From positions 4,301 through 68,300 of the forward strand of contig JAYVEV010000043.1 of assembly GCA_043773745.1 (NCBI GenBank): a DNA stretch of 64,000 nucleotides. The letters are read 5' to 3'. A program made the translations under genes and the position numbers. The DNA is from UKL13-2 sp043773745. GTDB lineage: Bacteria > Pseudomonadota > Gammaproteobacteria > Burkholderiales > Usitatibacteraceae. Each line of letters begins with the position of its first letter. Position 1 is the first letter of the stretch. The notes beneath the pieces are model-generated. The model had not been told where the DNA came from and ran no database searches. It saw nothing but the letters and a program-made list of their open reading frames with translations. Shown here piece after piece: positions 1-7,334 of this stretch.

Positions 1-414
1 ACGCATGGCTTTAAGCGTATCGTCATCGTCAACGGCCATGGTGGAAACGCACCTATTGGCCATTTTCTCGGCGAGTGGATGGCCGATCATCCCGACGTGA
101 AGGTGAAGTTTCATAACTGGTGGAACTCACCGCGCACCTGGGCCAAGGTGATAGAGATTGATCCCGTGGCATCACACGCATCGTGGATGGAAAATTTTCG
201 TGCCACCAGAATCGCGAGCGTGGTGCAACCAACTACAGCACCTGCGCCCATTGATTACGCCAAACTAAAGCTCATGAACCCGCAACAAACACGCGCTTAT
301 CTAGGCGATGGAAATTTCGCGGGCGTTTATGAAAAGCCGGACGCGGTGATGGATGAGTTATGGCAAGTTGCGGTTGAAGAAACGCGGGGATTGATTGAAG
401 GTGGTTGGGACTAA
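1..414 (+). CDS. Creatininase-family amidohydrolase, 3' part only
   Basis: The reading frame is open from the first base, so the window edge cuts the gene and about 137 C-terminal residues are visible. The motif NGHGGN near the visible start is the signature metal-site loop of the creatininase family (creatinine amidohydrolase and related cyclic-amide hydrolases). The later segment ASHASWMENF fits the conserved His/Glu active-site region of that family. These are cytosolic zinc or manganese hydrolases; the substrate cannot be told from this fragment, and many homologues are not true creatininases. An internal ATG at 79 should not be taken as the start because the family motif lies before it. 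The next gene is 300 bases downstream, so an operon link is unlikely. Confidence 0.85.
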   Translation, partial: THGFKRIVIVNGHGGNAPIGHFLGEWMADHPDVKVKFHNWWNSPRTWAKVIEIDPVASHASWMENFRATRIASVVQPTTAPAPIDYAKLKLMNPQQTRAYLGDGNFAGVYEKPDAVMDELWQVAVEETRGLIEGGWD

Positions 415-714
415 TTTAAAGTGTCCTAGCTAAGACTTAACCTGACATACACCGGTCAGATAACTGGCAAATCAAGCATCTCAAGCAGGTGTACCAAGAT
501 CAAAAAATAATAATCTCCTACTTGCTGACGGCAAAGGCGCCTACAAAGGCAGCGGCATGCGCTTGTTATGCTGGGTGAATAGATTGGTTATGTGCATGAC
601 GTAAACGAAGTGTTGGCAGCACATGCGCGTAGCCAAGTTGCCCGATTTATGGCACCCGGTAAAAGCTTGGGTGTTCACGGCATCCACAATGCCCGATAAA
701 ACAAAGTTGTACGC
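415..714 (+). other. Gene-poor gap with a possible decayed coding remnant
   Basis: No intact gene is visible between the creatininase-family gene and the permease gene. One frame from about 583 to the stop at 697-699 reads like real protein (GYVHDVNEVLAAHARSQVAR and onward, ending HGIHNAR), but it has an in-frame stop at 580-582 and no start. A neighbouring frame upstream (about 510-560) is also open. This could be a frameshifted gene relic or chance; I do not recognise the family. The promoter of the transporter operon should lie here, but I see no convincing -35/-10 pair. Confidence 0.25.
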
Positions 715-1836
715 ATGTTCAAAGCGGCTCAAAAAAATCCCCTGACCACGATTATATTCCATCACGAGGGCAACCAAGCCTCGCTGGAAGGTGCGCTGAC
801 ACACGCGACGCTGCCCGAAGCGCGGCTCGCAATTGACGCATGGGGCAAAGAAAATCAGGCGGGCCAACTCGATCTGGCTCAGCTCAAGACACTCGATACG
901 CCGGGCGCATTATTTCTAAACAGCTTGCGCGAACAAGGGCTGGAAATAACGAATGTACGCGCCGATCAGCAGGCTTTGTTTGAGCTGATTGGCGGCCTGA
1001 CTCTTGAGCCGTTGCCGGAACCCCCGCACAAAGCGCGTTGGCGGCAAATTATCACGCAGCTCGGTAGCGGTGGCGAGGATGCACTCCGCGGTACAGGTGA
1101 TGTCATCACGTTCATCGGGCGTAGCGCCGAAGCGATCGTCCTTACGCTATTTCATCCGTCGCGTCTGCGCTGGCCTTCGATATCACGGCACGTCTCGGAA
1201 ACCGGTGTCAATGCGTTGCCGATTGTGGGGCTGCTGGCGGTCATGATCAGCATTGTCATCGCCTATCAGGGTGTGGCCCAGTTGCGGGCTTACGGCGGCG
1301 AAGAGCTCACCATTAATCTAGTGGCGGTCTCGGTGCTGCGTGAAATGGCCGTGCTGATCACCGCCATCATGGTGGCTGGCCGCTCTGGCTCGGCGTTTGC
1401 TGCCGAGATCGGCGTGATGCAGGCACGCGAGGAGATTGATGCGCTGAAGGTCATGGGGCTCGATTCAATGGAGATGCTGGTGGTGCCACGGCTGCTGGCG
1501 CTGATCGTGGTGTTACCGCTGCTGACTTTTTTCTCCGATGTGATGGGTCTCCTGGGGGGCGCGGTAATTTCCCAATCGCTTTTGCATGTCTCGCCGCTGC
1601 AATATCTGGATCGGGTGCGAGACGCAGTGCAAATGCGCGATTTATTTGTAGGGCTGATCAAGGCGCCGGTGTTCGGATTTATGATCGGTGTCATCGGCTG
1701 CATGCATGGTTTGCGGGTGCGTGGCTCAGCCGATAGTGTCGGCAAGGAAACCACCAGCGCGGTGGTGAAATCGATCTTTCTGGTTATCGTGTTGGATGCG
1801 CTGTTCTCGATCTTATTTGAAAAGGTCGGGCTATGA
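715..1836 (+). CDS. MlaE-family ABC permease with N-terminal STAS-like domain
   Basis: 373 residues. Residues 1-105 look like a STAS/MlaB-like domain (alternating strands and helices, no membrane segment). From about residue 145 the protein follows the MlaE/YrbE permease pattern, with five or so hydrophobic segments and the conserved stretch around GRSGSAFAAEIGVMQAREEIDAL, shared by MlaE proteins. The family is the inner-membrane permease of MCE transporters that move phospholipids or other lipids between inner and outer membrane. Fusion of the MlaB-like and MlaE-like parts is common in proteobacterial MCE operons that lack a separate mlaB. The stop codon overlaps the start of the ATPase gene (ATGA), so the two are translationally coupled. 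The cargo is not shown by the sequence. Confidence 0.88.
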   Translation: MFKAAQKNPLTTIIFHHEGNQASLEGALTHATLPEARLAIDAWGKENQAGQLDLAQLKTLDTPGALFLNSLREQGLEITNVRADQQALFELIGGLTLEPLPEPPHKARWRQIITQLGSGGEDALRGTGDVITFIGRSAEAIVLTLFHPSRLRWPSISRHVSETGVNALPIVGLLAVMISIVIAYQGVAQLRAYGGEELTINLVAVSVLREMAVLITAIMVAGRSGSAFAAEIGVMQAREEIDALKVMGLDSMEMLVVPRLLALIVVLPLLTFFSDVMGLLGGAVISQSLLHVSPLQYLDRVRDAVQMRDLFVGLIKAPVFGFMIGVIGCMHGLRVRGSADSVGKETTSAVVKSIFLVIVLDALFSILFEKVGL

Positions 1837-2777
1837 CCGCGAAAAAATCCATCGCCGTCGCGAACCCTTCAGCGGCTTCCGTTTCGTCAGCTACAACACT
1901 TGAGCCGATTATGACTGCGCGTGGCATAGTCAATCGCTTTGGCAAGCAGATCGTCCACGATAAGCTCAGCCTGGATATTCTGCCCGGCGAAATCCTCGGC
2001 ATTGCCGGTGGGTCAGGCTCCGGCAAATCCGTGCTGCTCAGGACCCTGACCGGTCTGCATCAACCTGACAGTGGCAAGGTAACTTTGAACGGCAAACCCA
2101 TCTCGGGCATCGTGCCGCATGAGCGCGCCGCCATGATGGGTGTGCTATTTCAGCAGGGCGCATTATTTTCATCACTGACCGTGGCCGAGAACATCATGCT
2201 GCCGCTGCGCGAATACACCAAGCTATCGGAGGCAGAACAGCAAACCTTGGCCGCCATGAAAATCGAGCTCACTGGGCTGACGGCGGATACTGGTCTCAAA
2301 ATGCCTGCACAGCTTTCGGGAGGCATGGTCAAGCGTGCGTCGCTGGCACGCGCGTTGGCGCTGGATCCACGCATCCTGTTTCTTGATGAGCCAACCTCCG
2401 GGCTCGACCCGCTTAGCGCAAGCAGTATTGATTCACTCATCCTGAAACTAAACCAGAGTCTGGGCATTACTGTCGTAATCGTCACCCATGATCTCAATAC
2501 CCTGTTTTCAGTTTGCGGACGGGTCGCGATATTGGCTGACCACAAGCTAACGGTGGATACGCTGGATGTATTACAAAAATCAAACCAGCCATGGATTCAC
2601 GATTTTTTGAACGGGCCGCGAGCCCGTGGCGCCATGACTGCGGCTGAAGCTGAGTCTGCCGAGTTCAATGAATCGAGCAAACCGGCCAAACCTGTCCGAA
2701 AACCGCGTGCTCCCGCTATCAAGCGAGTCAGCCCATCACCGGAACCCGATCATCAAAAAGAACTTGGAAAATCATAA
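1833..2777 (+). CDS. MlaF-like ABC transporter ATP-binding protein
   Basis: 314 residues. The Walker A motif GGSGSGKSV, the signature LSGGMVKRASLARAL and the Walker B ILFLDEPTSGLDP are all intact, so the ATPase should be active. The signature variant with GGM rather than GGQ is usual for MlaF/MCE ATPases. The protein is longer than typical MlaF (about 270): it has an N-terminal extension of about 25 residues and a basic, proline-rich tail of about 50 residues (KPAKPVRKPRAP region) that is probably disordered. It starts inside the permease gene's stop and its own stop overlaps the next start by one base. It energises the permease from the cytoplasmic side. Confidence 0.9.
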   Translation: MTAKKSIAVANPSAASVSSATTLEPIMTARGIVNRFGKQIVHDKLSLDILPGEILGIAGGSGSGKSVLLRTLTGLHQPDSGKVTLNGKPISGIVPHERAAMMGVLFQQGALFSSLTVAENIMLPLREYTKLSEAEQQTLAAMKIELTGLTADTGLKMPAQLSGGMVKRASLARALALDPRILFLDEPTSGLDPLSASSIDSLILKLNQSLGITVVIVTHDLNTLFSVCGRVAILADHKLTVDTLDVLQKSNQPWIHDFLNGPRARGAMTAAEAESAEFNESSKPAKPVRKPRAPAIKRVSPSPEPDHQKELGKS

Positions 2778-3391
2778 TGGAAAACGATAAACGCTATTTC
2801 ATCGAAGGCCTGTTCATCATCGTTTTGTCTATTGGTGCTGCCTTTGCATTCGTCTGGCTCTCGGGCACTGAACAGCGCGACGATGTGCTCTATCGCATCC
2901 GCTTTGCTGAATCCGTGAGCGGCATGGCCGTCGGCGATCCGGTAAAATTTCACGGCGTCGATGTCGGCAGCGTGAGGTCGGTGGGCATCGACCCCGACGA
3001 TGCGCGTTTGGTTCAGGTTGTTGTCGGCCTGCGCAACCAAACACCGGTGAAAACCGATACCCGCGCCGTGCTCAAACTCAAAGGCGTTACCGGCACCGTT
3101 TTGATTGAACTCAATGGTGGCAACCCCAAAGCCGAGCTGTTGGTAGCCACGACTGAGGCGGGGAAAGTCCCCGAGATTCCTTTCGAAAAGAGCAGCATCA
3201 ATACAGTCCTCGATCAATTACCCAAAGTGGTGGAGAAATTTTTAGTCATCGAGGATCAGGCCAAGAAAGCGCTAAACGACGTCACCGTGTTTACCAGCAA
3301 AGTTAAAGAAAACCCCTCTCTGCTGCTACGTCGTCCGAAGGATCCGCCAGCAAAAGAGGCACCGGCAAAAGAAGCGCCTGCAAAAAAATAA
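2777..3391 (+). CDS. MCE-domain (MlaD-like) lipid-binding protein, short form
   Basis: 204 residues. Residues 9-30 form a single N-terminal membrane anchor, followed by one MCE domain (about 40-120, with VKFHGVDVGSV and LKLKGVTGTVLIEL). The rest, about 80 residues, holds a short helical stretch and a charged KEAPAKEAPAKK tail. MCE proteins of this operon type are usually around 300 residues with a long coiled-coil tail and are often followed by a lipoprotein gene; both are missing here. The protein would form a periplasmic hexameric ring anchored to the permease. A strong hairpin 45 bases downstream ends the operon. Confidence 0.85.
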   Translation: MENDKRYFIEGLFIIVLSIGAAFAFVWLSGTEQRDDVLYRIRFAESVSGMAVGDPVKFHGVDVGSVRSVGIDPDDARLVQVVVGLRNQTPVKTDTRAVLKLKGVTGTVLIELNGGNPKAELLVATTEAGKVPEIPFEKSSINTVLDQLPKVVEKFLVIEDQAKKALNDVTVFTSKVKENPSLLLRRPKDPPAKEAPAKEAPAKK

Positions 3392-3435
3392 GGTGACGTC
3401 AGGCGTCGGCAATTAAATATTGAAAGTGTCCAGCG

Positions 3436-3475
3436 GGCGGGCATCTTGAGCCACAATGTGCTCAAGGTGCCCGCC
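3436..3475 (+). terminator. Probable terminator of the MCE transporter operon
   Basis: There is a 16-base stem (3436-3451 with 3460-3475) with one G-T type mismatch and an 8-base loop. It lies 45 bases after the MCE gene stop. The T-rich tract (3484-3503) is a few bases beyond the stem rather than directly attached, so termination is likely but not textbook. Confidence 0.6.
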
Positions 3476-3562
3476 AATACTAGGGTTTGTTTATTTTTTC
3501 TATTAGTAGCAAGCCTTGGTGCACTCCTACCAACCCTGCCAACCCTACCAATAACGCGTTGA

Positions 3563-3640
3563 CTATTTCTTTGCCCGCATCATCAGCGCAATCTCCTCAA
3601 GCCGCGCCTTTCGGTCTTTTATCTTGAGTTCATTGCTGTG
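3563..3640 (-). pseudogene. Orphan 3' tail of a PH-domain gene (relic)
   Basis: On the minus strand this stretch encodes ARLEEIALMMRAKK and a stop, preceded by about ten unrelated residues and an in-frame stop. The intact PH-domain gene at 6636-7217 ends in ARLEEIAQMMRQTK. The nucleotide match (3575-3609 against 6648-6682) is 34 of 35 bases, with weaker similarity beyond. Nothing else of the gene is present, so this is a fragment and not a functional gene. It lies just upstream of the FG-GAP protein gene, while the intact copy lies just downstream. Confidence 0.6.
3575..3609. repeat. Left copy of 35-base direct repeat flanking the FG-GAP gene
   Basis: It matches 6648-6682 with one mismatch, in the same orientation. 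The pair brackets the 3809-6574 gene. It corresponds to the coding tail of the PH-domain gene (ARLEEIA-MMR). Confidence 0.75.
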
Positions 3641-3671
3641 GATTAAAAATCAACTTGTCATTTCAGAATTC

Positions 3672-3702
3672 TTGACAAACATGAATTTTAGGTGCAATGA
3701 TG
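3672..3702 (+). promoter_or_regulatory. Possible promoter for the FG-GAP protein gene
   Basis: A perfect TTGACA (3672-3677) is followed 17-19 bases later by weak -10 candidates (CAATGA or ATGATG, about 3695-3702) in an AT-rich stretch about 105 bases before the ATG at 3809. The -10 is poor, so this is tentative. The rest of the 3392-3808 gap holds the operon terminator, the PH-gene relic and an AT-rich segment with the inverted GATGAT/ATCATC pair near 3699-3728. Confidence 0.3.
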
Positions 3703-3808
3703 ATTTTCAAATAAATAAAATATCATCAAGTTATTTCACTAATGCGCTCTAGTAGTCATTGCTGAACCCGAGCGGCAATGTAAGTTCCTTCACAACTGGA
3801 GGCTGACA

Positions 3809-6574
3809 ATGAAAAAAATCACTTGTACCCGATGCGCTGCATTTTTGTGTGGCTTATTGGTAAACATGACAATTGCCGCGCCGTTGCCGCTATCAATGCG
3901 AGGGGGAATTGATATTGATGGCCTTGGCAAGAGCGTGCTGCTGGTGCGATCAGCGGCGGCGCAAATGCAGGCCGGACGGCTCGTCAACAACCAGTTCCAA
4001 TTCTCGGCGCTGCCGGATCCCGGCCCTAATTTTCGACTTGTTGCGGTTGCCGACTTCGACGGCAACGGCAAATCCGACTTGGCCTATCAGGACATGACGC
4101 AGCTTGGCGAATTTGGTGATGTTCGTGTCAAGCCAAATTTCGCTGCAGTTGGGGACTATCCGTTGCGGACGGTAAAGCGTGCGTGGATTGTTCAGGCCGT
4201 TGGCGATTTGGACGGCGATGGTTTCGGTGACATGGCATTCAGATTTACCGGTGATGACGGCATCCCCAACGACACCGGCGTTTCCTACGTCTGGTTCCAA
4301 AAGGCCGCCGGAAATTACGACATGTTCAGAAAACGTGGCGGTGCACCGTTGTCCTGGACATTGCTTGGTGCTGCTGATCTCAATTCAGATGGCGCAGCCG
4401 ACATGATTTATATCAGTCCCTATGGTCAGCTTCGTGCCTTGATGGCGACGAACACCCCTGCCCCTGGCCGATCCTGTGCCAACCTCGCGGCGGGATCGGT
4501 TCCCCAAAATTTTACCGCTCTGCAACTCGCTGATTTCACCGGCAACGGGCGCGGCGATATTCTGGCGCGCAATTCCAACACGGGGGAAGTTATGCTTTTG
4601 TCCCTCAACGGCAATGGTTTGACACTGCCGCCCTCGACGGCCAGCCCGACTGATCTCAATGCTTCATGCACGAGTACGCCGCTAACAATCGCTGTCACTA
4701 CTTATAATTTGACGGCGAGCGATGCAACGTGGAAATTTTATGCGGCGGGCGATTTTAACGGCGACGGAATTTTTGATATTGTCTGGATTAAGCCAGACAA
4801 TACGCTCGCCGTCTGGCTGATGTCCCCTAACGGCGGTGCGCCAACGGTCATCGCTAATGCGGGTACACCGCCGGCTGGCTATAGTGTTTTTCAGCTTGGC
4901 ATTGGTGGTGGAGCGCCCGCCACGACCATTTCCGGAACGGCCGCCGCGGGCTCGCCGATCGTGGGATACATGACCGTTCGGGACAGCGCTACTCCTCAGA
5001 ACGTGCTGAACAATGTTGCGATCGGCGTGGATGGGAAATTCTCGGCAGATACGAGTGGGATGACGCCACCATTCATGTTTTTTGCCAGCGGTACAGTTGG
5101 CGGTCGCCCGGTATCATATTATTCAGCCGCAACCCAAGCTGACGTCGGCGGCACCATCAATATCTCGCCGTTTACGGACCTGATGGTACGCAATGTTGCC
5201 GCCGGCCTGGCCGATACGATGTTCAATTCACCCGGCGCCATGTCGACCAATCTCACCATTGCCCAGCTCGATAGCAAGCGCATTCAACTGACGAATGCCC
5301 TGGCTCCGGTTCTTGCGGCAGCCGGTCTGTCGACCAGTATCGATTTACTACGGTCGGCTTTTAATGCAGATCATACCGGCCTTGATCGGTTCATGGACCT
5401 AGTGCATGTTGTGCCGGGATCGACAGCGTCACAATTCCTGATCCAGAATATTTTAGACTCATCAGCAAGCTTAACGGTGAATACAAATACGGGACAATTA
5501 TCCGGCACGCTTCCAGCCACCGGGATTACGGCTTCAGCAGGTACCCCCATCGACTTGATCAATAATACGTTTGCCGCGTTTTCGGGGTTTTTCGTCACTA
5601 GCGTGCCATCGCCGACTAACCCAGGCCTTAACGCATTGTTCAGCAGCACATTTCTCAATGATGGCCAGTCAAAATCAGCCTTTCTGAATATGATCAGCAG
5701 TCCCGACCTTATCGGGATAACATTTACCGTTTTAGTGCGAAGTATTGACCTGGCCACCGGCACAGCAATAGTGAGCTTTGCACCGCGCTTGCGGAACGGC
5801 CAAACGGATTCTGCATTAGTCTGGCAAATGACGCGTGCGCCCAGCGGTACCTGGTTGCTCAATGGCAACCAACAGATTGCCAAAGCTGAAGTCACTGCGA
5901 TTGCCCAAAAGCAAATTTATGTAGTGAACGCGCCAAACCAAGGGTGCCCGGCCACTTATACCGGGATAAGTTTTAATATTAATGATAAAGCACATGCGGG
6001 TATCGGATCGGCATTGGTAACAGGACCCGGGCTACCGCAATCCGGCGTGACCCTCGTGGCGCAACTGAATGATACACAATTGCGACTGCCTTCAAATCCC
6101 TGCCCAGGTGGTGGTGGCGATTATCCCCTAACCGATACTGTTATCGCATCGCTGGTGGATAACAGTAGCTACACGATGGCCCTTTACCAAGCCAGCACAC
6201 CGGGTGGAACACCGCTGGCAACCTATACGGCGGTATTGTTCAAAGCACCCGTTTTGAATGGCGCTCTAGGTGCCATTGCATTTCCGACCATCGATAACGC
6301 AGCATCAGTGTTGCGTGCCGCGCTACCTTCCGGCGGCACCATCGCAGCGAACTGGACACTGCCGTTCGGACTATACGGCGATTATTTGAATATCTGCGCT
6401 TACGGAAATACGAATAATTCTGTTTGCGCTGAAGCCGATCTCACGAGTAGAACTAGATCAGGCATCTCGACCCTGGTACTGTCGGCACCGTTGAGCGGTC
6501 AATACGCGGGCTCAAGCCTATCGATCGGCGCAAACGATCAATTTGGACGACGCGTGCATACAAATTACAACTAG
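3809..6574 (+). CDS. Secreted FG-GAP/VCBS-repeat protein with unknown C-terminal half
   Basis: 921 residues with a Sec signal peptide (about 1-24). Residues about 30-360 carry repeated calcium-loop motifs typical of FG-GAP/VCBS beta-propellers (DFDGNGKSDL, DLDGDGFGDM, DLNSDGAADM, DFTGNGRGDI, DFNGDGIFDI). The remaining 560 residues have no motif I recognise; they are Ser/Thr/Ala-rich and look extracellular. The propeller half is clearly paralogous to the N-terminus of the protein at 41166-44441, sharing RKRGGAPL.W.LLGAADLN and DMIYISP.GQLRALMAT, while the C-terminal halves differ. It is probably a surface or secreted binding protein. A GGAGG ribosome site precedes the start. The gene lies between two copies of the neighbouring PH gene's tail. 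Confidence 0.8.
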   Translation: MKKITCTRCAAFLCGLLVNMTIAAPLPLSMRGGIDIDGLGKSVLLVRSAAAQMQAGRLVNNQFQFSALPDPGPNFRLVAVADFDGNGKSDLAYQDMTQLGEFGDVRVKPNFAAVGDYPLRTVKRAWIVQAVGDLDGDGFGDMAFRFTGDDGIPNDTGVSYVWFQKAAGNYDMFRKRGGAPLSWTLLGAADLNSDGAADMIYISPYGQLRALMATNTPAPGRSCANLAAGSVPQNFTALQLADFTGNGRGDILARNSNTGEVMLLSLNGNGLTLPPSTASPTDLNASCTSTPLTIAVTTYNLTASDATWKFYAAGDFNGDGIFDIVWIKPDNTLAVWLMSPNGGAPTVIANAGTPPAGYSVFQLGIGGGAPATTISGTAAAGSPIVGYMTVRDSATPQNVLNNVAIGVDGKFSADTSGMTPPFMFFASGTVGGRPVSYYSAATQADVGGTINISPFTDLMVRNVAAGLADTMFNSPGAMSTNLTIAQLDSKRIQLTNALAPVLAAAGLSTSIDLLRSAFNADHTGLDRFMDLVHVVPGSTASQFLIQNILDSSASLTVNTNTGQLSGTLPATGITASAGTPIDLINNTFAAFSGFFVTSVPSPTNPGLNALFSSTFLNDGQSKSAFLNMISSPDLIGITFTVLVRSIDLATGTAIVSFAPRLRNGQTDSALVWQMTRAPSGTWLLNGNQQIAKAEVTAIAQKQIYVVNAPNQGCPATYTGISFNINDKAHAGIGSALVTGPGLPQSGVTLVAQLNDTQLRLPSNPCPGGGGDYPLTDTVIASLVDNSSYTMALYQASTPGGTPLATYTAVLFKAPVLNGALGAIAFPTIDNAASVLRAALPSGGTIAANWTLPFGLYGDYLNICAYGNTNNSVCAEADLTSRTRSGISTLVLSAPLSGQYAGSSLSIGANDQFGRRVHTNYN

Positions 6575-6635
6575 ACAAAATGAGATCGCAGCCTCGACGC
6601 AAAATATATCTCCAGACGGCCAACATGCTTGCTGG

Positions 6636-7217
6636 TTATTTTGTTTGCCGCATCATCTGCGCAATCTCCTCAAGCCGCGCCTGAATTTCTTTCAGAATCA
6701 CGGTTTGTTCATCTCGCGAAGTGGCGGCAGATGTAGCCTGACTGGCGGATGCGCTCGACAGTGGATGTCGCAGCGCCTCGCGGCGTTGCATGATTTGCTG
6801 ACGAAAATCATGGGCGTCAATGATGCCGGTGAGTTGCATAGCATTGGCCTGGCCTTGACTCTGCCCAGCCGTTTCAAATTTGAGCGTGCTCAGCTGAAAA
6901 CGTTTGAGGATCGGGCCTTCGATGAAGGTGACGTCCTGAATATTCTCCAGCGGAATGGTCTTTTCGACCTGTACCAATATGCCTTTTCGGTAACGCAGCG
7001 ATTTCTCGCCCAACTCACATTCGAGCTTGTCGAAATAATGCCGCGCCCACCACTGGCCCACGCCCAGAAACCAAATGATGGCCAGCGGAATACCAATAAT
7101 AGATATTAAAAGCGTAAAGCCGATCGTCATCACCAAGTAAGGACGAATAAGCGGATTAAAGCTGACTTTGATTGTCTGGGTGTCAATAGTGTTGGTAGGC
7201 AAATCAGCAGTATTCAT
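6636..7217 (-). CDS. PH-domain (bPH2/YdbS-like) membrane protein
   Basis: 193 residues. Two hydrophobic segments near the N-terminus (about 27-55) are followed by a bacterial PH domain of the bPH2 (DUF304) type, seen in the pattern LRYRKGILVQVEKTIPLENIQDV and the strands after it. The C-terminal 50 residues are a Ser/Ala linker and a short amphipathic helix (ARLEEIAQMMRQTK). bPH2 proteins are small inner-membrane proteins of uncertain role, often in pairs; here there is only one. A second copy of its last 15 codons lies at 3563-3609, across the FG-GAP gene. Confidence 0.8.
   Translation of the reverse strand: MNTADLPTNTIDTQTIKVSFNPLIRPYLVMTIGFTLLISIIGIPLAIIWFLGVGQWWARHYFDKLECELGEKSLRYRKGILVQVEKTIPLENIQDVTFIEGPILKRFQLSTLKFETAGQSQGQANAMQLTGIIDAHDFRQQIMQRREALRHPLSSASASQATSAATSRDEQTVILKEIQARLEEIAQMMRQTK
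6648..6682. repeat. Right copy of 35-base direct repeat flanking the FG-GAP gene
   Basis: This is the partner of 3575-3609, with 34 of 35 identical bases. It lies within the 3' end of the intact PH-domain gene, so this is presumably the original location. Confidence 0.75.
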
Positions 7218-7334
7218 GGAATGTCGGCGGGCAACGCCATCAAGTAAACTCTTACTTTACCGTCTTAAACCCTACAACGCCTATCGCATGTTCCAATCCT
7301 GCATCCCAAACAGCCTCATAATCGGAAGCACCTC

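Noticed and set aside
541..867. Minus-strand open frame over the start of the MlaE-type gene
   Set aside because: It overlaps the supported permease gene and has no domain pattern.
6543..7109. Plus-strand open frame of 188 codons across the PH-domain gene
   Set aside because: It is antisense to a gene with clear bPH2 features and has no recognisable family.
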